NCBI RefSeq assembly: GCF_008086345.1
Contig: NZ_CP043006.1
Coordinates: 2,850,032-2,914,031 of the forward strand
DNA length: 64,000 bases
Direction: 5' to 3'
Source: Chitinophaga sp. XS-30
Lineage (GTDB): Bacteria; Bacteroidota; Bacteroidia; Chitinophagales; Chitinophagaceae
Below, piece by piece: positions 35,389 through 43,733 of this stretch. Each line of letters begins with the position of its first letter. Position 1 is the stretch's first letter. The position numbers and the translations under genes were made by a program. Below the pieces are notes generated by a model, which had not been told where the DNA came from, did not search any database, and saw only the letters and a program-made list of their open reading frames with translations.

Positions 35389-35586
35389 TTATTTATACTT
35401 CGGCTCGTACAGGCTGCTTTCAGGCACAGCTACTTTCGGCGCCCCTTTATAACGATGCTCATAAAGTTTGTAGCAACCGCCCAATACAAATGCCAGAATA
35501 CAGGCAAGTTTTATGTAAAACAGGAAACGGGAGGAAGACACCCAATCACGGGTAAAATCATTCTTATTTTCAACTGTATGCTCCAT
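35389..35586 (-). CDS. Small single-pass membrane protein
   Basis: A 65-residue protein (MEHTVENKNDFTRDWVSSSR start) with one transmembrane helix at about residues 22-39 (LFYIKLACILAFVLGGCYKL) and a short Lys/Pro/Tyr-rich tail ending EPKYK. I do not recognise a family. An ATG start, a clear helix and its own terminator support a real gene. It lies about 105 bases downstream of the glycosyltransferase gene on the same strand and could be in its operon. Confidence 0.65.
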   Translation of the reverse strand: MEHTVENKNDFTRDWVSSSRFLFYIKLACILAFVLGGCYKLYEHRYKGAPKVAVPESSLYEPKYK

Positions 35587-35691
35587 ATGTATTTTTTTCG
35601 CAACGCAAACTTACAAAGTAAATCCGCAAAGTCCAAATATTCCGGCCGTGTTTTAGGGAGTGTCCTGGGTGGATATTTACGTTGAAAGGGC

Positions 35692-36741
35692 TTAGTTCCG
35701 CTGTTTTTTCCATTGCGTCAGTGAGCTGAACGTCCGTTTGTTCAGGAAATAGTAACGCCAGATCATAATGCCCCGGAAAACGCCTTTGAGGTCGTATAGT
35801 TTTTTGCGGGGAAAAGTATCGTTGTAGCTCTTTTCTTTCGTTCTGCGCCAGCGGTAATAATCCCGGTAAGCGCGGAAGATCGCGGCCATGTCCCGGGGCT
35901 TGCCGGAGACGAGGCTTTTGAATGCCGCCAGCAGGTCCAGCACATGCCGTTGGGACAGGATGATCCATTGTTCATCGAAATGCAGGTTCTTGCATAACAT
36001 GATCAGGTTGTTCCGGAAATTGAGGTACAGCTTGCGGGGATTACCCTGCGGCAGGCTGCCCCCGCCAACGTGATAGACAACGGATCCCGGGCAATAGGTA
36101 ATGCGGTACCCCGCGCGTTGCAGGCGCCAGCAAAGGTCTACTTCCTCCATATGAGCGAAGAAATACGGATCAAATCCGCCTACTTCAAAAAAACGGTCGG
36201 AACGGATGAACAGGGCCGCACCGGTGGCCCAGAAAATGTCCTGCTCCGTATCGTACTGACCCTTGTCCTTTTCGATCGTATAAAGTATCCTGCCGCGGCA
36301 GAAGGTGTACCCCAGGATATCCATCCATCCCCCGGCCGCACCGGCATATTCAAAGCTGTCCCGCTCGCTGAAAGCCCTGAGTTTGGGTTGGCAGGCCGCG
36401 ATGGACGGGTCTTCCATCATTTTGCTGATCACCGGGTTGATCCAGTCCGGTTCCACTTCCACATCCTGGTTCAGCAACACAAAGATATCGGCCTTTACAT
36501 GCTCCAGCGCTTCATTGTACCCACCGGCAAAGCCGCTGTTGCTGCTGTTGCGGATGATCTTTACGGCCGGGAAGTGCGTTTCCACAAAAGCAACGCTGTC
36601 GTCCGTAGAAGCATTGTCGGCCACATAGATATCCAGACTGCCATCATACACGGAAGCGCAAACGGAAGGAAGGAAGCTTTCGAGGAAAGCCCTGCCGTTC
36701 CAGTTCAATATAACAACCGCTACCGAAGGCAATTTTGACAA
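35692..36741 (-). CDS. Family 2 glycosyltransferase
   Basis: A 349-residue GT-A fold enzyme similar to rhamnosyltransferases of the WbbL type. VAVVILNWNGRAFLESFLPS opens the nucleotide-sugar domain, then YVADNASTDDSV, NSGFAGGYNEAL, the metal-binding equivalent LLNQDVEVEPDW, GGFDPYFFAHMEEVDLCWRL (catalytic EEVD region) and YHVGGGS. The C-terminal part is basic and probably membrane-associated. It likely adds a sugar to a cell-surface polysaccharide; acceptor unknown. It is divergent from the histidine kinase gene. Confidence 0.92.
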   Translation of the reverse strand: MSKLPSVAVVILNWNGRAFLESFLPSVCASVYDGSLDIYVADNASTDDSVAFVETHFPAVKIIRNSSNSGFAGGYNEALEHVKADIFVLLNQDVEVEPDWINPVISKMMEDPSIAACQPKLRAFSERDSFEYAGAAGGWMDILGYTFCRGRILYTIEKDKGQYDTEQDIFWATGAALFIRSDRFFEVGGFDPYFFAHMEEVDLCWRLQRAGYRITYCPGSVVYHVGGGSLPQGNPRKLYLNFRNNLIMLCKNLHFDEQWIILSQRHVLDLLAAFKSLVSGKPRDMAAIFRAYRDYYRWRRTKEKSYNDTFPRKKLYDLKGVFRGIMIWRYYFLNKRTFSSLTQWKKQRN

Positions 36742-36775
36742 AAGAGTTTCGTTTTAGTCCGTGACGAATTTTAGC

Positions 36776-36791
36776 GTTGCAAATATGCAAC
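36776..36791. promoter_or_regulatory. Short inverted repeat between glycosyltransferase and kinase genes
   Basis: GTTGCA-AATA-TGCAAC is a perfect 6-bp dyad in the 121-base divergent gap. It could be an operator, but dyads this short also occur by chance. Confidence 0.25.
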
Positions 36792-36862
36792 AAAGCCTCC
36801 GAATATTACTAATTTAGTTGATAGTTAACAGTCAGGTTGATTGTAGCTTTATTATCAGGCAG

Positions 36863-38005
36863 ATGTTTAGACAATATATAGGCTGGAAATTTTCCCTTGT
36901 GGCTGTGGCCGTAGTTATTATTGTAACTACCATATGGTTTGTGAACAACTTGTCCGAAAAGATCCAGCAGGAAGAAACGAAAAAGGTAGCCACCTGGGTG
37001 GAAGCCAACCAGGAGCTGCTGAAAGCTTCGCCGGATGCAAACCTTAACCTGGCTGTGGAGATCATCCGCACGAATACCACCATCCCCATTATCCTCACCG
37101 ATGATCATGGCAACATCATCGACCATCGTAACCTGGATTCAGCCGCCGTTGCGGATAATAACTATTATCTGCAAAACGAGCTGGAAGATTTCAGGAAGCA
37201 GCACCCGCCCTTCATTATGGCGGTGGATGCCAAGACCAATTACTACATCTATTACGGGGATTCGCTGATCCTGAGACAGGTGAGGTATTATCCGTATATA
37301 CAATTGCTGGTGGTGGCGCTATTCATCGGGGTCGTGCTGTTTGCACTGTCCTCCACCAACCGGGCCACCCAGAACCTGGTTTGGGTGGGGATGGCCAAGG
37401 AAACGGCGCACCAGTTGGGAACGCCTTTGTCATCTATGGAAGCCTGGCTGGAAATATTGAAAGAGCGGGAGGAGATCGTGCCGATGGTAACGGAAATGGC
37501 CAAGGATGTAGACCGTTTGAAGCTGATCACCGACCGTTTTTCGAAGATCGGCAGTGTGCCCAGCCTGGAGGAACGGAATATCGTGGAGCAGGTGGCCACT
37601 ATGGTGGCGTACATCCGGAAACGGGCGCCGCAGAAAGTGCAGTTCCGGCTGGAATCGGAGGAGCAGGATGTGGCAGCCATGATCTCGCCGCCATTGTTCG
37701 ACTGGGTGGTGGAAAACCTGCTGAAAAATGCCCTGGATGCCATGGAAGGGACGGGGGAGATCACGGTACAGATTGAAAATCACCCCACCCATATCACCAT
37801 TGATGTGACGGATACCGGCAAAGGTATTCCCAAAGCGTACCACGACAAGATCTTCCATCCCGGTTTCAGCACCAAGAAGAGAGGGTGGGGGCTGGGGCTC
37901 TCCCTGGCCAAGCGGATCATCCGGGATTATCATAAGGGACGGCTGTCCGTAAAATGGTCGGAAGTCAACAAAGGCACGACGTTCCGGATATGGCTCCGGA
38001 AATAA
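36863..38005 (+). CDS. Membrane sensor histidine kinase
   Basis: A 380-residue kinase. The ATG at 36863 is preferred over a TTG at 36818. TM helix 1 covers about residues 8-28, a periplasmic sensor domain about 29-140, and TM helix 2 about 145-165. The dimerisation/phosphoacceptor region has His183 in AKETAHQLGTPLSS. The ATPase has N-box VVENLLKNALDAM, G1 DVTDTGKGIP and G2 GWGLGLSLAKRI. No response regulator is adjacent, so this is an orphan kinase. tRNA-Leu follows 49 bases downstream with its own promoter. Confidence 0.93.
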   Translation: MFRQYIGWKFSLVAVAVVIIVTTIWFVNNLSEKIQQEETKKVATWVEANQELLKASPDANLNLAVEIIRTNTTIPIILTDDHGNIIDHRNLDSAAVADNNYYLQNELEDFRKQHPPFIMAVDAKTNYYIYYGDSLILRQVRYYPYIQLLVVALFIGVVLFALSSTNRATQNLVWVGMAKETAHQLGTPLSSMEAWLEILKEREEIVPMVTEMAKDVDRLKLITDRFSKIGSVPSLEERNIVEQVATMVAYIRKRAPQKVQFRLESEEQDVAAMISPPLFDWVVENLLKNALDAMEGTGEITVQIENHPTHITIDVTDTGKGIPKAYHDKIFHPGFSTKKRGWGLGLSLAKRIIRDYHKGRLSVKWSEVNKGTTFRIWLRK

Positions 38006-38007
38006 AA

Positions 38008-38038
38008 TTTGCTTATTCTTAAAAAGAATTTATTTTTG
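38008..38038 (+). promoter_or_regulatory. Promoter of tRNA-Leu
   Basis: TTTG (38008-38011), 19 bases, TATTTTTG (38031-38038): a perfect Bacteroidota promoter ending 16 bases before the tRNA. Confidence 0.85.
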
Positions 38039-38054
38039 CACTCCTTAATCACCC

Positions 38055-38138
38055 GCGGAGGTGGCGAAATTGGTAGACGCGCTACTTTGAGGTGGTAGTG
38101 CCTGAAAGGGCTTGGGAGTTCGAATCTCCTCTTCCGCA
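38055..38138 (+). tRNA. tRNA-Leu (anticodon GAG)
   Basis: An 84-base class II tRNA: acceptor GCGGAGG / CTTCCGC (one G-U), anticodon stem CTACT / GGTAG with loop TTGAGGT (anticodon GAG), long variable arm TGCCTGAAAGGGCT and T-arm GGGAG-TTCGAAT-CTCCT. Discriminator is A; CCA is not encoded. Confidence 0.97.
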
Positions 38139-38151
38139 CACACTGAAATTG

Positions 38152-38190
38152 AAGGAGTTATTTCTTAGAGAAATAGCTCCTTTGTGTTTT
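38152..38190 (+). terminator. Intrinsic terminator of tRNA-Leu
   Basis: AAGGAGTTATTTC (38152-38164) pairs with GAAATAGCTCCTT (38170-38182, one G-U), loop TTAGA, followed by TGTGTTTT. Confidence 0.75.
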
Positions 38191-38215
38191 AGGGATGCTT
38201 AATTAGTTGAAAATT

Positions 38216-38644
38216 TCAATCCTCCACGATCTCCACTTTCGGTTTGTCACTGCTTTTAGCATGGCTCTTTCCCCACGCATATCCTCCACCGCCGCTGATT
38301 ATTGCTATCGCTACGAGTTCCAGAATACGCAATGCAATTTCCTCCTTCCCGAGATAAACGCAATACAACAATACCCCGGAAACAATAAGCAGAACAACGG
38401 TCAGGAAAATTGCCAATAAAATCCTGTTGTGAAGGCCGTATTTTGGCGCACTCTAAATGTATTCGCCTTGTTGTTTCAAGCCTTCTTTCGATAGCTCGTA
38501 GTTTTGCAGCAGATCAATCTTTCGGATTTCGTTTTCCTGCTGACGAAGCTTTAACTCCTCTCTTTGCAGGTCCAGGAAATCCTTTATTGATTGCTCACTT
38601 AAATTAGCGGGTTGATTATTTCGTTGCGGGGAATTTTGGGCCAT
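38216..38644 (-). pseudogene. Coiled-coil/membrane protein gene interrupted by an in-frame TAG
   Basis: Two open stretches on the minus strand share one frame. Residues 1-63 (38644-38456) start MAQNSPQRNNQPANLSEQ and run as a charged coiled coil (LDLQREELKLRQQENEIRKI). After a TAG at 38455-38453 the same frame goes on with SAPKYGLHNRILL and two hydrophobic helices (AIFLTVVLLIVSGVLLYCVY; ILELVAIAIISGGGGYAWG). The second part has no ATG; the first possible start is a TTG at 38416. The whole resembles DUF2335-like small proteins, with a coiled coil then a membrane hairpin in one chain. I read it as one gene broken by a nonsense change; two separately translated small proteins is the alternative. 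Confidence 0.55.
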
Positions 38645-38816
38645 ACTTGAATCCGGGTTTTAAAACAACCCGAACATGCCCGCCAACTTCATTACTTCCC
38701 AAGCGGGGAGGTATGAATTTAGCGGATACTATCGATGCTCTTTCTCGCTCAAACAGCTTCACAAATGCTCCAGGCGAGAATATCATCTCATTGTGGGATT
38801 TTAGCCGCATGTGCAT
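38616..38816 (-). CDS. Small protein of unknown function
   Basis: A 66-residue open frame (MHMRLKSHNEMIFSPGAFVK start) whose last 29 bases overlap the start of the interrupted coiled-coil gene. The C-terminal half, FIPPRLGSNEVGGHVRVVL, is basic and beta-like. I recall no named family. The overlap and shared strand suggest translational coupling with the next gene. The opposite strand is also open here (38647-38856), so coding is not certain. Confidence 0.4.
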   Translation of the reverse strand: MHMRLKSHNEMIFSPGAFVKLFERERASIVSAKFIPPRLGSNEVGGHVRVVLKPGFKYGPKFPATK

Positions 38817-39045
38817 AGTTCATAGATTTACGGGTGTAATTTATGAAAATTTGTAACAAAAGCTAAAAAGGGGATTTAAAAACCGGTTGTCTATTTTAGA
38901 TTGACATTACGAATAACAAACATCAAACAGACCAGTACTTCACAGATCAGATTTACGAGGCTACGACACCGCGTGGCGGAATTATTGTCTTACAGGTATT
39001 GGAAAAAATGCACTGCAATTTAAGGGATTTTTGCCATTCATATAT

Positions 39046-41496
39046 TCAATGCACAATCCGCTCCCTCTCCTCCCGCAAACCGCTACGCTCGCCTCTCCCT
39101 TTCCCGCCACCGGTACCAAAAGAACGGGTATAGGTAATTTTAAAGATAGGAAACCTGGTAGATTCCGCACTGAACGGCACACGGCTTCTTAAATCAAAAA
39201 CCTCTTCGGTCACCGTACCGAAATAACTGGTGATACGCATGGTGCGGAATATATCCTGCACGGTCAGCTGAAGCACTCCCATATTTTTATCCAATACTTT
39301 TTTAATGCCGCCGTTTATGGCGCCAAACCCGTCTACTTTCTTTGATCCGTTATACATCTGCGAATTGTACCAGCCGGATACTTCCAGGGAAAAGCTTTTC
39401 GGGAGCATGAAGGTCTCACTAAAATTAACCGAGTATGCGAAGTAGCTTTTTTCAGCGGGTTGAGGCGTATGCTCCAGCCTGAATTTTCGCCAGGCGCCGG
39501 AAAAATCATAATGCATGCTCCACCAGTTGCCGATCTTGAACGGAAGGTTTGTTTGTACAGCAAGATTGTTTTGATACCGGACGTTTTGCGGCGACAGCAC
39601 CAGCAGATCACCGGCGGCATTCGATACCATCTGGGTGCGTGCAATGGGATAGTCATCCCGACTGAATAAAACAGCAAACGAATACCCCGCATAATTGTAA
39701 CCCAGCTTCAGGTTATTGGTGATCGTTGGCCTTAGCAGGCTGTTGCCTGTTTCCACCGATGTAGGATCGGTATATACCACAAACGAAGCAAGATCGTTAT
39801 AGGATGGGCGACTGATGCGTTTGGTGTACGACAGTTGCAATGCCGACCGTTCTTTCATTTTCCAGGAAACAAAAAGCGTTGGAAAAAGTTTCCCCAGCTT
39901 CCGTTCGGTCACCAGCTGTTTGGTATCAGGTTCATCTATCCGGGTATGCGAGTATTCATACCTGGCACCTACGTTTACGCTCAGGGAAGGTTTCAATTGC
40001 ATGGAGAGCGATACATAACCTGCCGCTATGCTTTCTTTCATCATGATATTATTCACTGTGGTCGGCCTGCTGACCCAATCGCCGTTAACCAGGCTTTCAA
40101 CACCGGATAAACTCACATTCCGGGTGTAAGTGCCCTTAAGGCCCGATTCCAGTTTCAGCAAAGGACTCAACTGCCTTGTATAATCGAATTTGGCAACGCC
40201 TATCTTTATTGTCGAATTGGAAGAGGCCCTTTGATAGGGAGAAAACAGGGTATCATTAGTTCCCGGCCTGTTGCCGTTCTCATCGCCAAAAACGCTGTAC
40301 GCATTGGTGGGCTTTTTATTCTCATAGAGGAGATAATCCATGTCGAAGTTGATCTGTTCCTTGTCGTTTATCTTCTTTTCAATATACACCGAGTTGAGCA
40401 GGTTGTTCCAATTGCCTGATCCGTTGATATCAGCGTCCAGCACATACTGTTTATCTGGTTCCACACTATATTCCGCATGGTTTGTGATGTTTTCGGCCGT
40501 ATGATTGTTATTGAACGTAAGGCTGCCCCCTGCTGTTAATTTGGGAGTAAAACGGGTATCAAAACCCAGGGTAGCATGATGACTATTGCGGATGGGTTTT
40601 ATTTCGCTTGAAAAAGCAGACGAAGTTTGCCCGCCCAATACCGGTACGTAATCTGTGGCAGTAGCAAACCAGTCCACAAAGGTCCTGTCGTGCGAATAAG
40701 CATAAGCTGCATACAAGGTGGAATTGCCAATGCCTCGGGCAATGTTAAAGCTGGCCGTTTCTTTTTCTCCCCATCCGTAACCGCCGGTTAGGGAAAAAGA
40801 ACCCTGGTTCCTGTTCTTCTTTAAAACGATGTTGATCAGGCCGGCGCTTCCTTCTGCGTCATACCGCGCAGGCGGTGTTGTCATCAGTTCAATTTTTTCG
40901 ATATCGTTTGCACTCATACCGTTTAACATTGTAATTACCTGGTCAACGGATACGCGCATCATCTTGCCATTGATCATAACCATGACGCCATTTTTTCCGT
41001 TCAGCACAATATTGTTATCCCGGCGATCGATAAACACTCCGGGAGACCGCTCCAGTAATTCAAGTGCGGAGCTGCCTTTGGATAACACACTGCTTTCCAC
41101 ATTTACCACGGTCCCGTACACCTGCTGTTGAAACAATGGTTTTTCCGCCCGTATTACTACTTCTTTCAATTCCCTGGATACCTCCTTCATTACCAGTACA
41201 CCTAAATCCATGCTTTTTTCGGCGGCGCTCAGCTGAAAGCCGGAAGAATGCGAGGTTTCATATCCGATACCGCTAAAGCGAAGTAAATAGCCACCCGGCC
41301 GCACGTTCCCGATGAAGTAAGTGCCATTTTCATTTGTCACCACGGCTTTTACGAGGGTGGAATCGGCTCCGTCCAGCAACAGTACATTTACATAAGGGGC
41401 AGGCTGACCGTCTGATCGGACGAGTTTTCCGGCTACCTGGCCAAAAGCAGGGTGAAAAAAGCAGCAGCATAGCAAACTATAGCGTAAAGCCCTCAT
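39046..41496 (-). CDS. TonB-dependent receptor, OMP_b-brl_3 type
   Basis: An 816-residue outer membrane receptor. The ATG at 41496 gives a signal peptide (MRALRYSLLCCCFFHPAFGQ); the longer open frame upstream is not supported. The N-terminal carboxypeptidase-regulatory-like domain (residues about 20-105) contains APYVNVLLLDGADSTLVKAV and PGGYLLRFSGIGYE. The plug (about 120-225) contains RSPGVFIDRRDNNIVLNGK and MTTPPARYDAEGSAGLINIV, and the outer membrane beta-barrel family domain completes it. There is no SusD partner. It ends in a charged tail (RGERSGLREERERIVH) common in this family. It is divergent from the LytS/LytTR pair, which may regulate it. The ligand is unknown. Confidence 0.92.
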   Translation of the reverse strand: MRALRYSLLCCCFFHPAFGQVAGKLVRSDGQPAPYVNVLLLDGADSTLVKAVVTNENGTYFIGNVRPGGYLLRFSGIGYETSHSSGFQLSAAEKSMDLGVLVMKEVSRELKEVVIRAEKPLFQQQVYGTVVNVESSVLSKGSSALELLERSPGVFIDRRDNNIVLNGKNGVMVMINGKMMRVSVDQVITMLNGMSANDIEKIELMTTPPARYDAEGSAGLINIVLKKNRNQGSFSLTGGYGWGEKETASFNIARGIGNSTLYAAYAYSHDRTFVDWFATATDYVPVLGGQTSSAFSSEIKPIRNSHHATLGFDTRFTPKLTAGGSLTFNNNHTAENITNHAEYSVEPDKQYVLDADINGSGNWNNLLNSVYIEKKINDKEQINFDMDYLLYENKKPTNAYSVFGDENGNRPGTNDTLFSPYQRASSNSTIKIGVAKFDYTRQLSPLLKLESGLKGTYTRNVSLSGVESLVNGDWVSRPTTVNNIMMKESIAAGYVSLSMQLKPSLSVNVGARYEYSHTRIDEPDTKQLVTERKLGKLFPTLFVSWKMKERSALQLSYTKRISRPSYNDLASFVVYTDPTSVETGNSLLRPTITNNLKLGYNYAGYSFAVLFSRDDYPIARTQMVSNAAGDLLVLSPQNVRYQNNLAVQTNLPFKIGNWWSMHYDFSGAWRKFRLEHTPQPAEKSYFAYSVNFSETFMLPKSFSLEVSGWYNSQMYNGSKKVDGFGAINGGIKKVLDKNMGVLQLTVQDIFRTMRITSYFGTVTEEVFDLRSRVPFSAESTRFPIFKITYTRSFGTGGGKGRGERSGLREERERIVH

Positions 41497-41764
41497 ACTA
41501 TTGTTTTTCCTGTGATCAAAAATGCCGGTACAGCGCAGCATACCATGCAAAGCAATCAACACCCGGCTATGTATAAAAATCTTACTGACCACCGGTATCA
41601 CATAATTGATGAAACGCAGCATTGCAGGGTATAGCCGGGAAATACATGATTTGCTCCCGTTTATATACATAAGTTGGTCGATGGTCAATTATTTGAGCCG
41701 TTCAGGGAGGCGTCCGTTTTAATAATAGGGAATCAATGTATCTTTAAGAGAAGGGACTTTTCAT

Positions 41765-42904
41765 ATGTCACTGGGAAAAACAGGCCAGCATTGGCTGATA
41801 AAATATAAACTTCACCATTTACCTTTCTGGTGCCTGTATCACTATCTGTGGGCTGTGATCGCAGTGGGAAATCCATTAAAGGCCGCCAGCGCCATGCTTT
41901 TGTTGCCGTATGCGATCAAATTTGCCGGGTATGTGCTCTTCCAGGCCATAGCGGTTTATTTCAACCTGTACTACCTGATTCCCCGGTTTCTTGAAAAAGG
42001 GAGATTTGCCCTGTATATCGCTTATCTGCTCATTACCATACTTTGTGCCGCTTCCCTTATTGTAGGAGGGTACTACCTGAGTGCCCTGATCACCGGCAAA
42101 AGCTTCGAAGCCATCTACGGCCCGGGCATTTACTGCCTCTATTATTTTTATAGTGTGGCTTTGCCCTCTACTTTAGCCAGTATGACCCTGGCGATGAGTA
42201 TAAAGCTGACGAAAAACTGGATACAGACAAAGAGAAGACAACAAATGCTGGAAAAGGAAAAACTGGAAACAGAACTGAATTTTTTGAAGAACCAGTTCAA
42301 CCCGCATTTCCTGTTCAATACCATCAATTCCATATTTTTCCTGATCCATAAAAACCCGGATAAAGCCTCTGTTTCACTGGCCAAGTTCTCGGAACTTTTG
42401 CGGTATCAATTGTATGAATGTAATGACAGGCAAATACCGCTAAGCAGGGAGGTCATTTACCTCGAAAATTCGATTGAACTGGAAAGGCTGCGCTTGAATA
42501 ACAGTATTAAAGTTGATTTTCAGGTGAGCGATACACCGGCAGATCATTTGGGCATTGCCCCTTTTATATTGATGACCTTTGTGGAGAACGCGTTTAAACA
42601 TGTTTCAAAACATCCTGGTCAGCCCAACTGGATCACCATTAAACTGGATATCTATCAGGAACAACTGGACTTTTTTGTGGAGAACAGTACTTCATACGAT
42701 ACCTATACACCCATGACCGCGAGCAACGGTATCGGTTTGAAAAATGTACAAAGGCGCCTGGACCTAGTCTATCCGGAAAAATATGAACTGGATATACAAC
42801 GCCGGCAATACAGTTATGCTGTCAGATTGCGGTTGCAGCTTTCCGAACTGGCTGTAGTCCCGATGAACACCCGGCTATCTCAACCTGAAAATATTTATAC
42901 ATGA
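41765..42904 (+). CDS. LytS-type sensor histidine kinase
   Basis: A 379-residue membrane kinase of the LytS/YehU class. The N-terminal half has about four transmembrane helices (residues about 20-35, 44-70, 82-108, 122-148). A coiled linker (TKRRQQMLEKEKLETELNFL) and the His-kinase domain with His181 in NQFNPHFLFNTINSI follow. The ATPase part has FVENAFKHV and a C-terminal NGIGLKNVQRRLDLVYP. Its partner regulator overlaps it by four bases. In Bacteroidota such pairs sense unknown signals and often control a nearby transport or surface gene, here probably the divergent TonB receptor. Confidence 0.94.
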   Translation: MSLGKTGQHWLIKYKLHHLPFWCLYHYLWAVIAVGNPLKAASAMLLLPYAIKFAGYVLFQAIAVYFNLYYLIPRFLEKGRFALYIAYLLITILCAASLIVGGYYLSALITGKSFEAIYGPGIYCLYYFYSVALPSTLASMTLAMSIKLTKNWIQTKRRQQMLEKEKLETELNFLKNQFNPHFLFNTINSIFFLIHKNPDKASVSLAKFSELLRYQLYECNDRQIPLSREVIYLENSIELERLRLNNSIKVDFQVSDTPADHLGIAPFILMTFVENAFKHVSKHPGQPNWITIKLDIYQEQLDFFVENSTSYDTYTPMTASNGIGLKNVQRRLDLVYPEKYELDIQRRQYSYAVRLRLQLSELAVVPMNTRLSQPENIYT

Positions 42905-43638
42905 TCAACTGTGCAATAATAGACGATGAGCCTTTAGCCAGGGATGGCATGGCCGGCTATGTACGTGATATCAGCTTTTTAACGCTTGCAGCTACCTGTG
43001 AAAGCGCGGTTGAATATAGTACGCTGCCGCCGCAGCAGACCGTTGACCTGATCTTCCTCGATATCCAGATGCCGAAGATAAATGGGCTTAACTTTCTGAA
43101 AACGATGCAGCATCCGCCTATGGTCATTGTTGTCACCGCCTACCCTGAATATGCCCTGGAGGGATTTCAGTTGAATGTGCTGGATTATTTACTGAAGCCG
43201 GTTACGTTTGACAGGTTCTTTCAATCTGCCACCAAAGCCAGGGACTACTACCATTTGCTGAAGAAAAACCATACTTCAGATGTTTCCCCCGCGGGCGGGA
43301 CAGCGGATTACTTCTTTGTAAAATGCGGTACGAAGTATGAAAAGGTTTATTTCGATGATGTTTTGTATGTAGAAGGAATGCAAAATTATATTACCATTCA
43401 TACCAGAAGAGGTAAATATATAACGATGCATTATCTGAAAACGCTGGAGGAAAACTATTTAAATAATCAGTTATTCATCCGGGTGCACAAGTCCTACATT
43501 GTATCCGTGAACAAGATAGAAAGCATCCAGGGCAATGAGATCGTTATCGGCACACACCGCATCCCCGTCAGCCGCAGTTACCGGGAGCAGGTGATGCAGC
43601 AGGTAGTCATGAATAAGCTCTGGGATAAATCGAAATAA
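42901..43638 (+). CDS. LytTR-family response regulator
   Basis: A 245-residue regulator. The receiver domain (residues 1-115) has acidic pocket IIDDEPLARDG, phosphoacceptor Asp54 in IFLDIQMPKI, TAYPEYALEGF and KPV. The LytTR DNA-binding domain (about 140-240) contains VLYVEGMQNYITIHT, FIRVHKSYIV and the C-terminal RIPVSRSYREQV. It is coupled to the LytS kinase by an ATGA overlap. Confidence 0.95.
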   Translation: MINCAIIDDEPLARDGMAGYVRDISFLTLAATCESAVEYSTLPPQQTVDLIFLDIQMPKINGLNFLKTMQHPPMVIVVTAYPEYALEGFQLNVLDYLLKPVTFDRFFQSATKARDYYHLLKKNHTSDVSPAGGTADYFFVKCGTKYEKVYFDDVLYVEGMQNYITIHTRRGKYITMHYLKTLEENYLNNQLFIRVHKSYIVSVNKIESIQGNEIVIGTHRIPVSRSYREQVMQQVVMNKLWDKSK

Positions 43639-43685
43639 GTACTCCTCCTGGTTAGCTTATCCTTTTTTAGCAGGCGGCGGCAGCG

Positions 43686-43730
43686 CCTGAAGCCATGTTC
43701 CTGGCACGATTTACAGCGGATGGCTTCAGG
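43686..43730. terminator. Perfect 11-bp inverted repeat between convergent LytTR and fecR-like genes
   Basis: CCTGAAGCCAT (43686-43696) and ATGGCTTCAGG (43720-43730) enclose 23 bases. The repeat lies 3 bases past the FecR stop codon on the minus strand. No T-run follows, so the terminator role is an inference. Confidence 0.4.
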
Positions 43731-43733
43731 GGA

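Noticed and set aside
38055-38816. Integrated element at tRNA-Leu
   Set aside because: No integrase, no repeated tRNA 3' end and no clear boundary could be seen.
39046-39110. Unusual charged C-terminal tail of the TonB receptor
   Set aside because: Arg/Glu-rich tails after the last barrel strand are common in this receptor family in Bacteroidota.
41497-41688. N-terminal extension of the TonB receptor
   Set aside because: The extension has no receptor-like sequence, and the ATG at 41496 starts a proper signal peptide.
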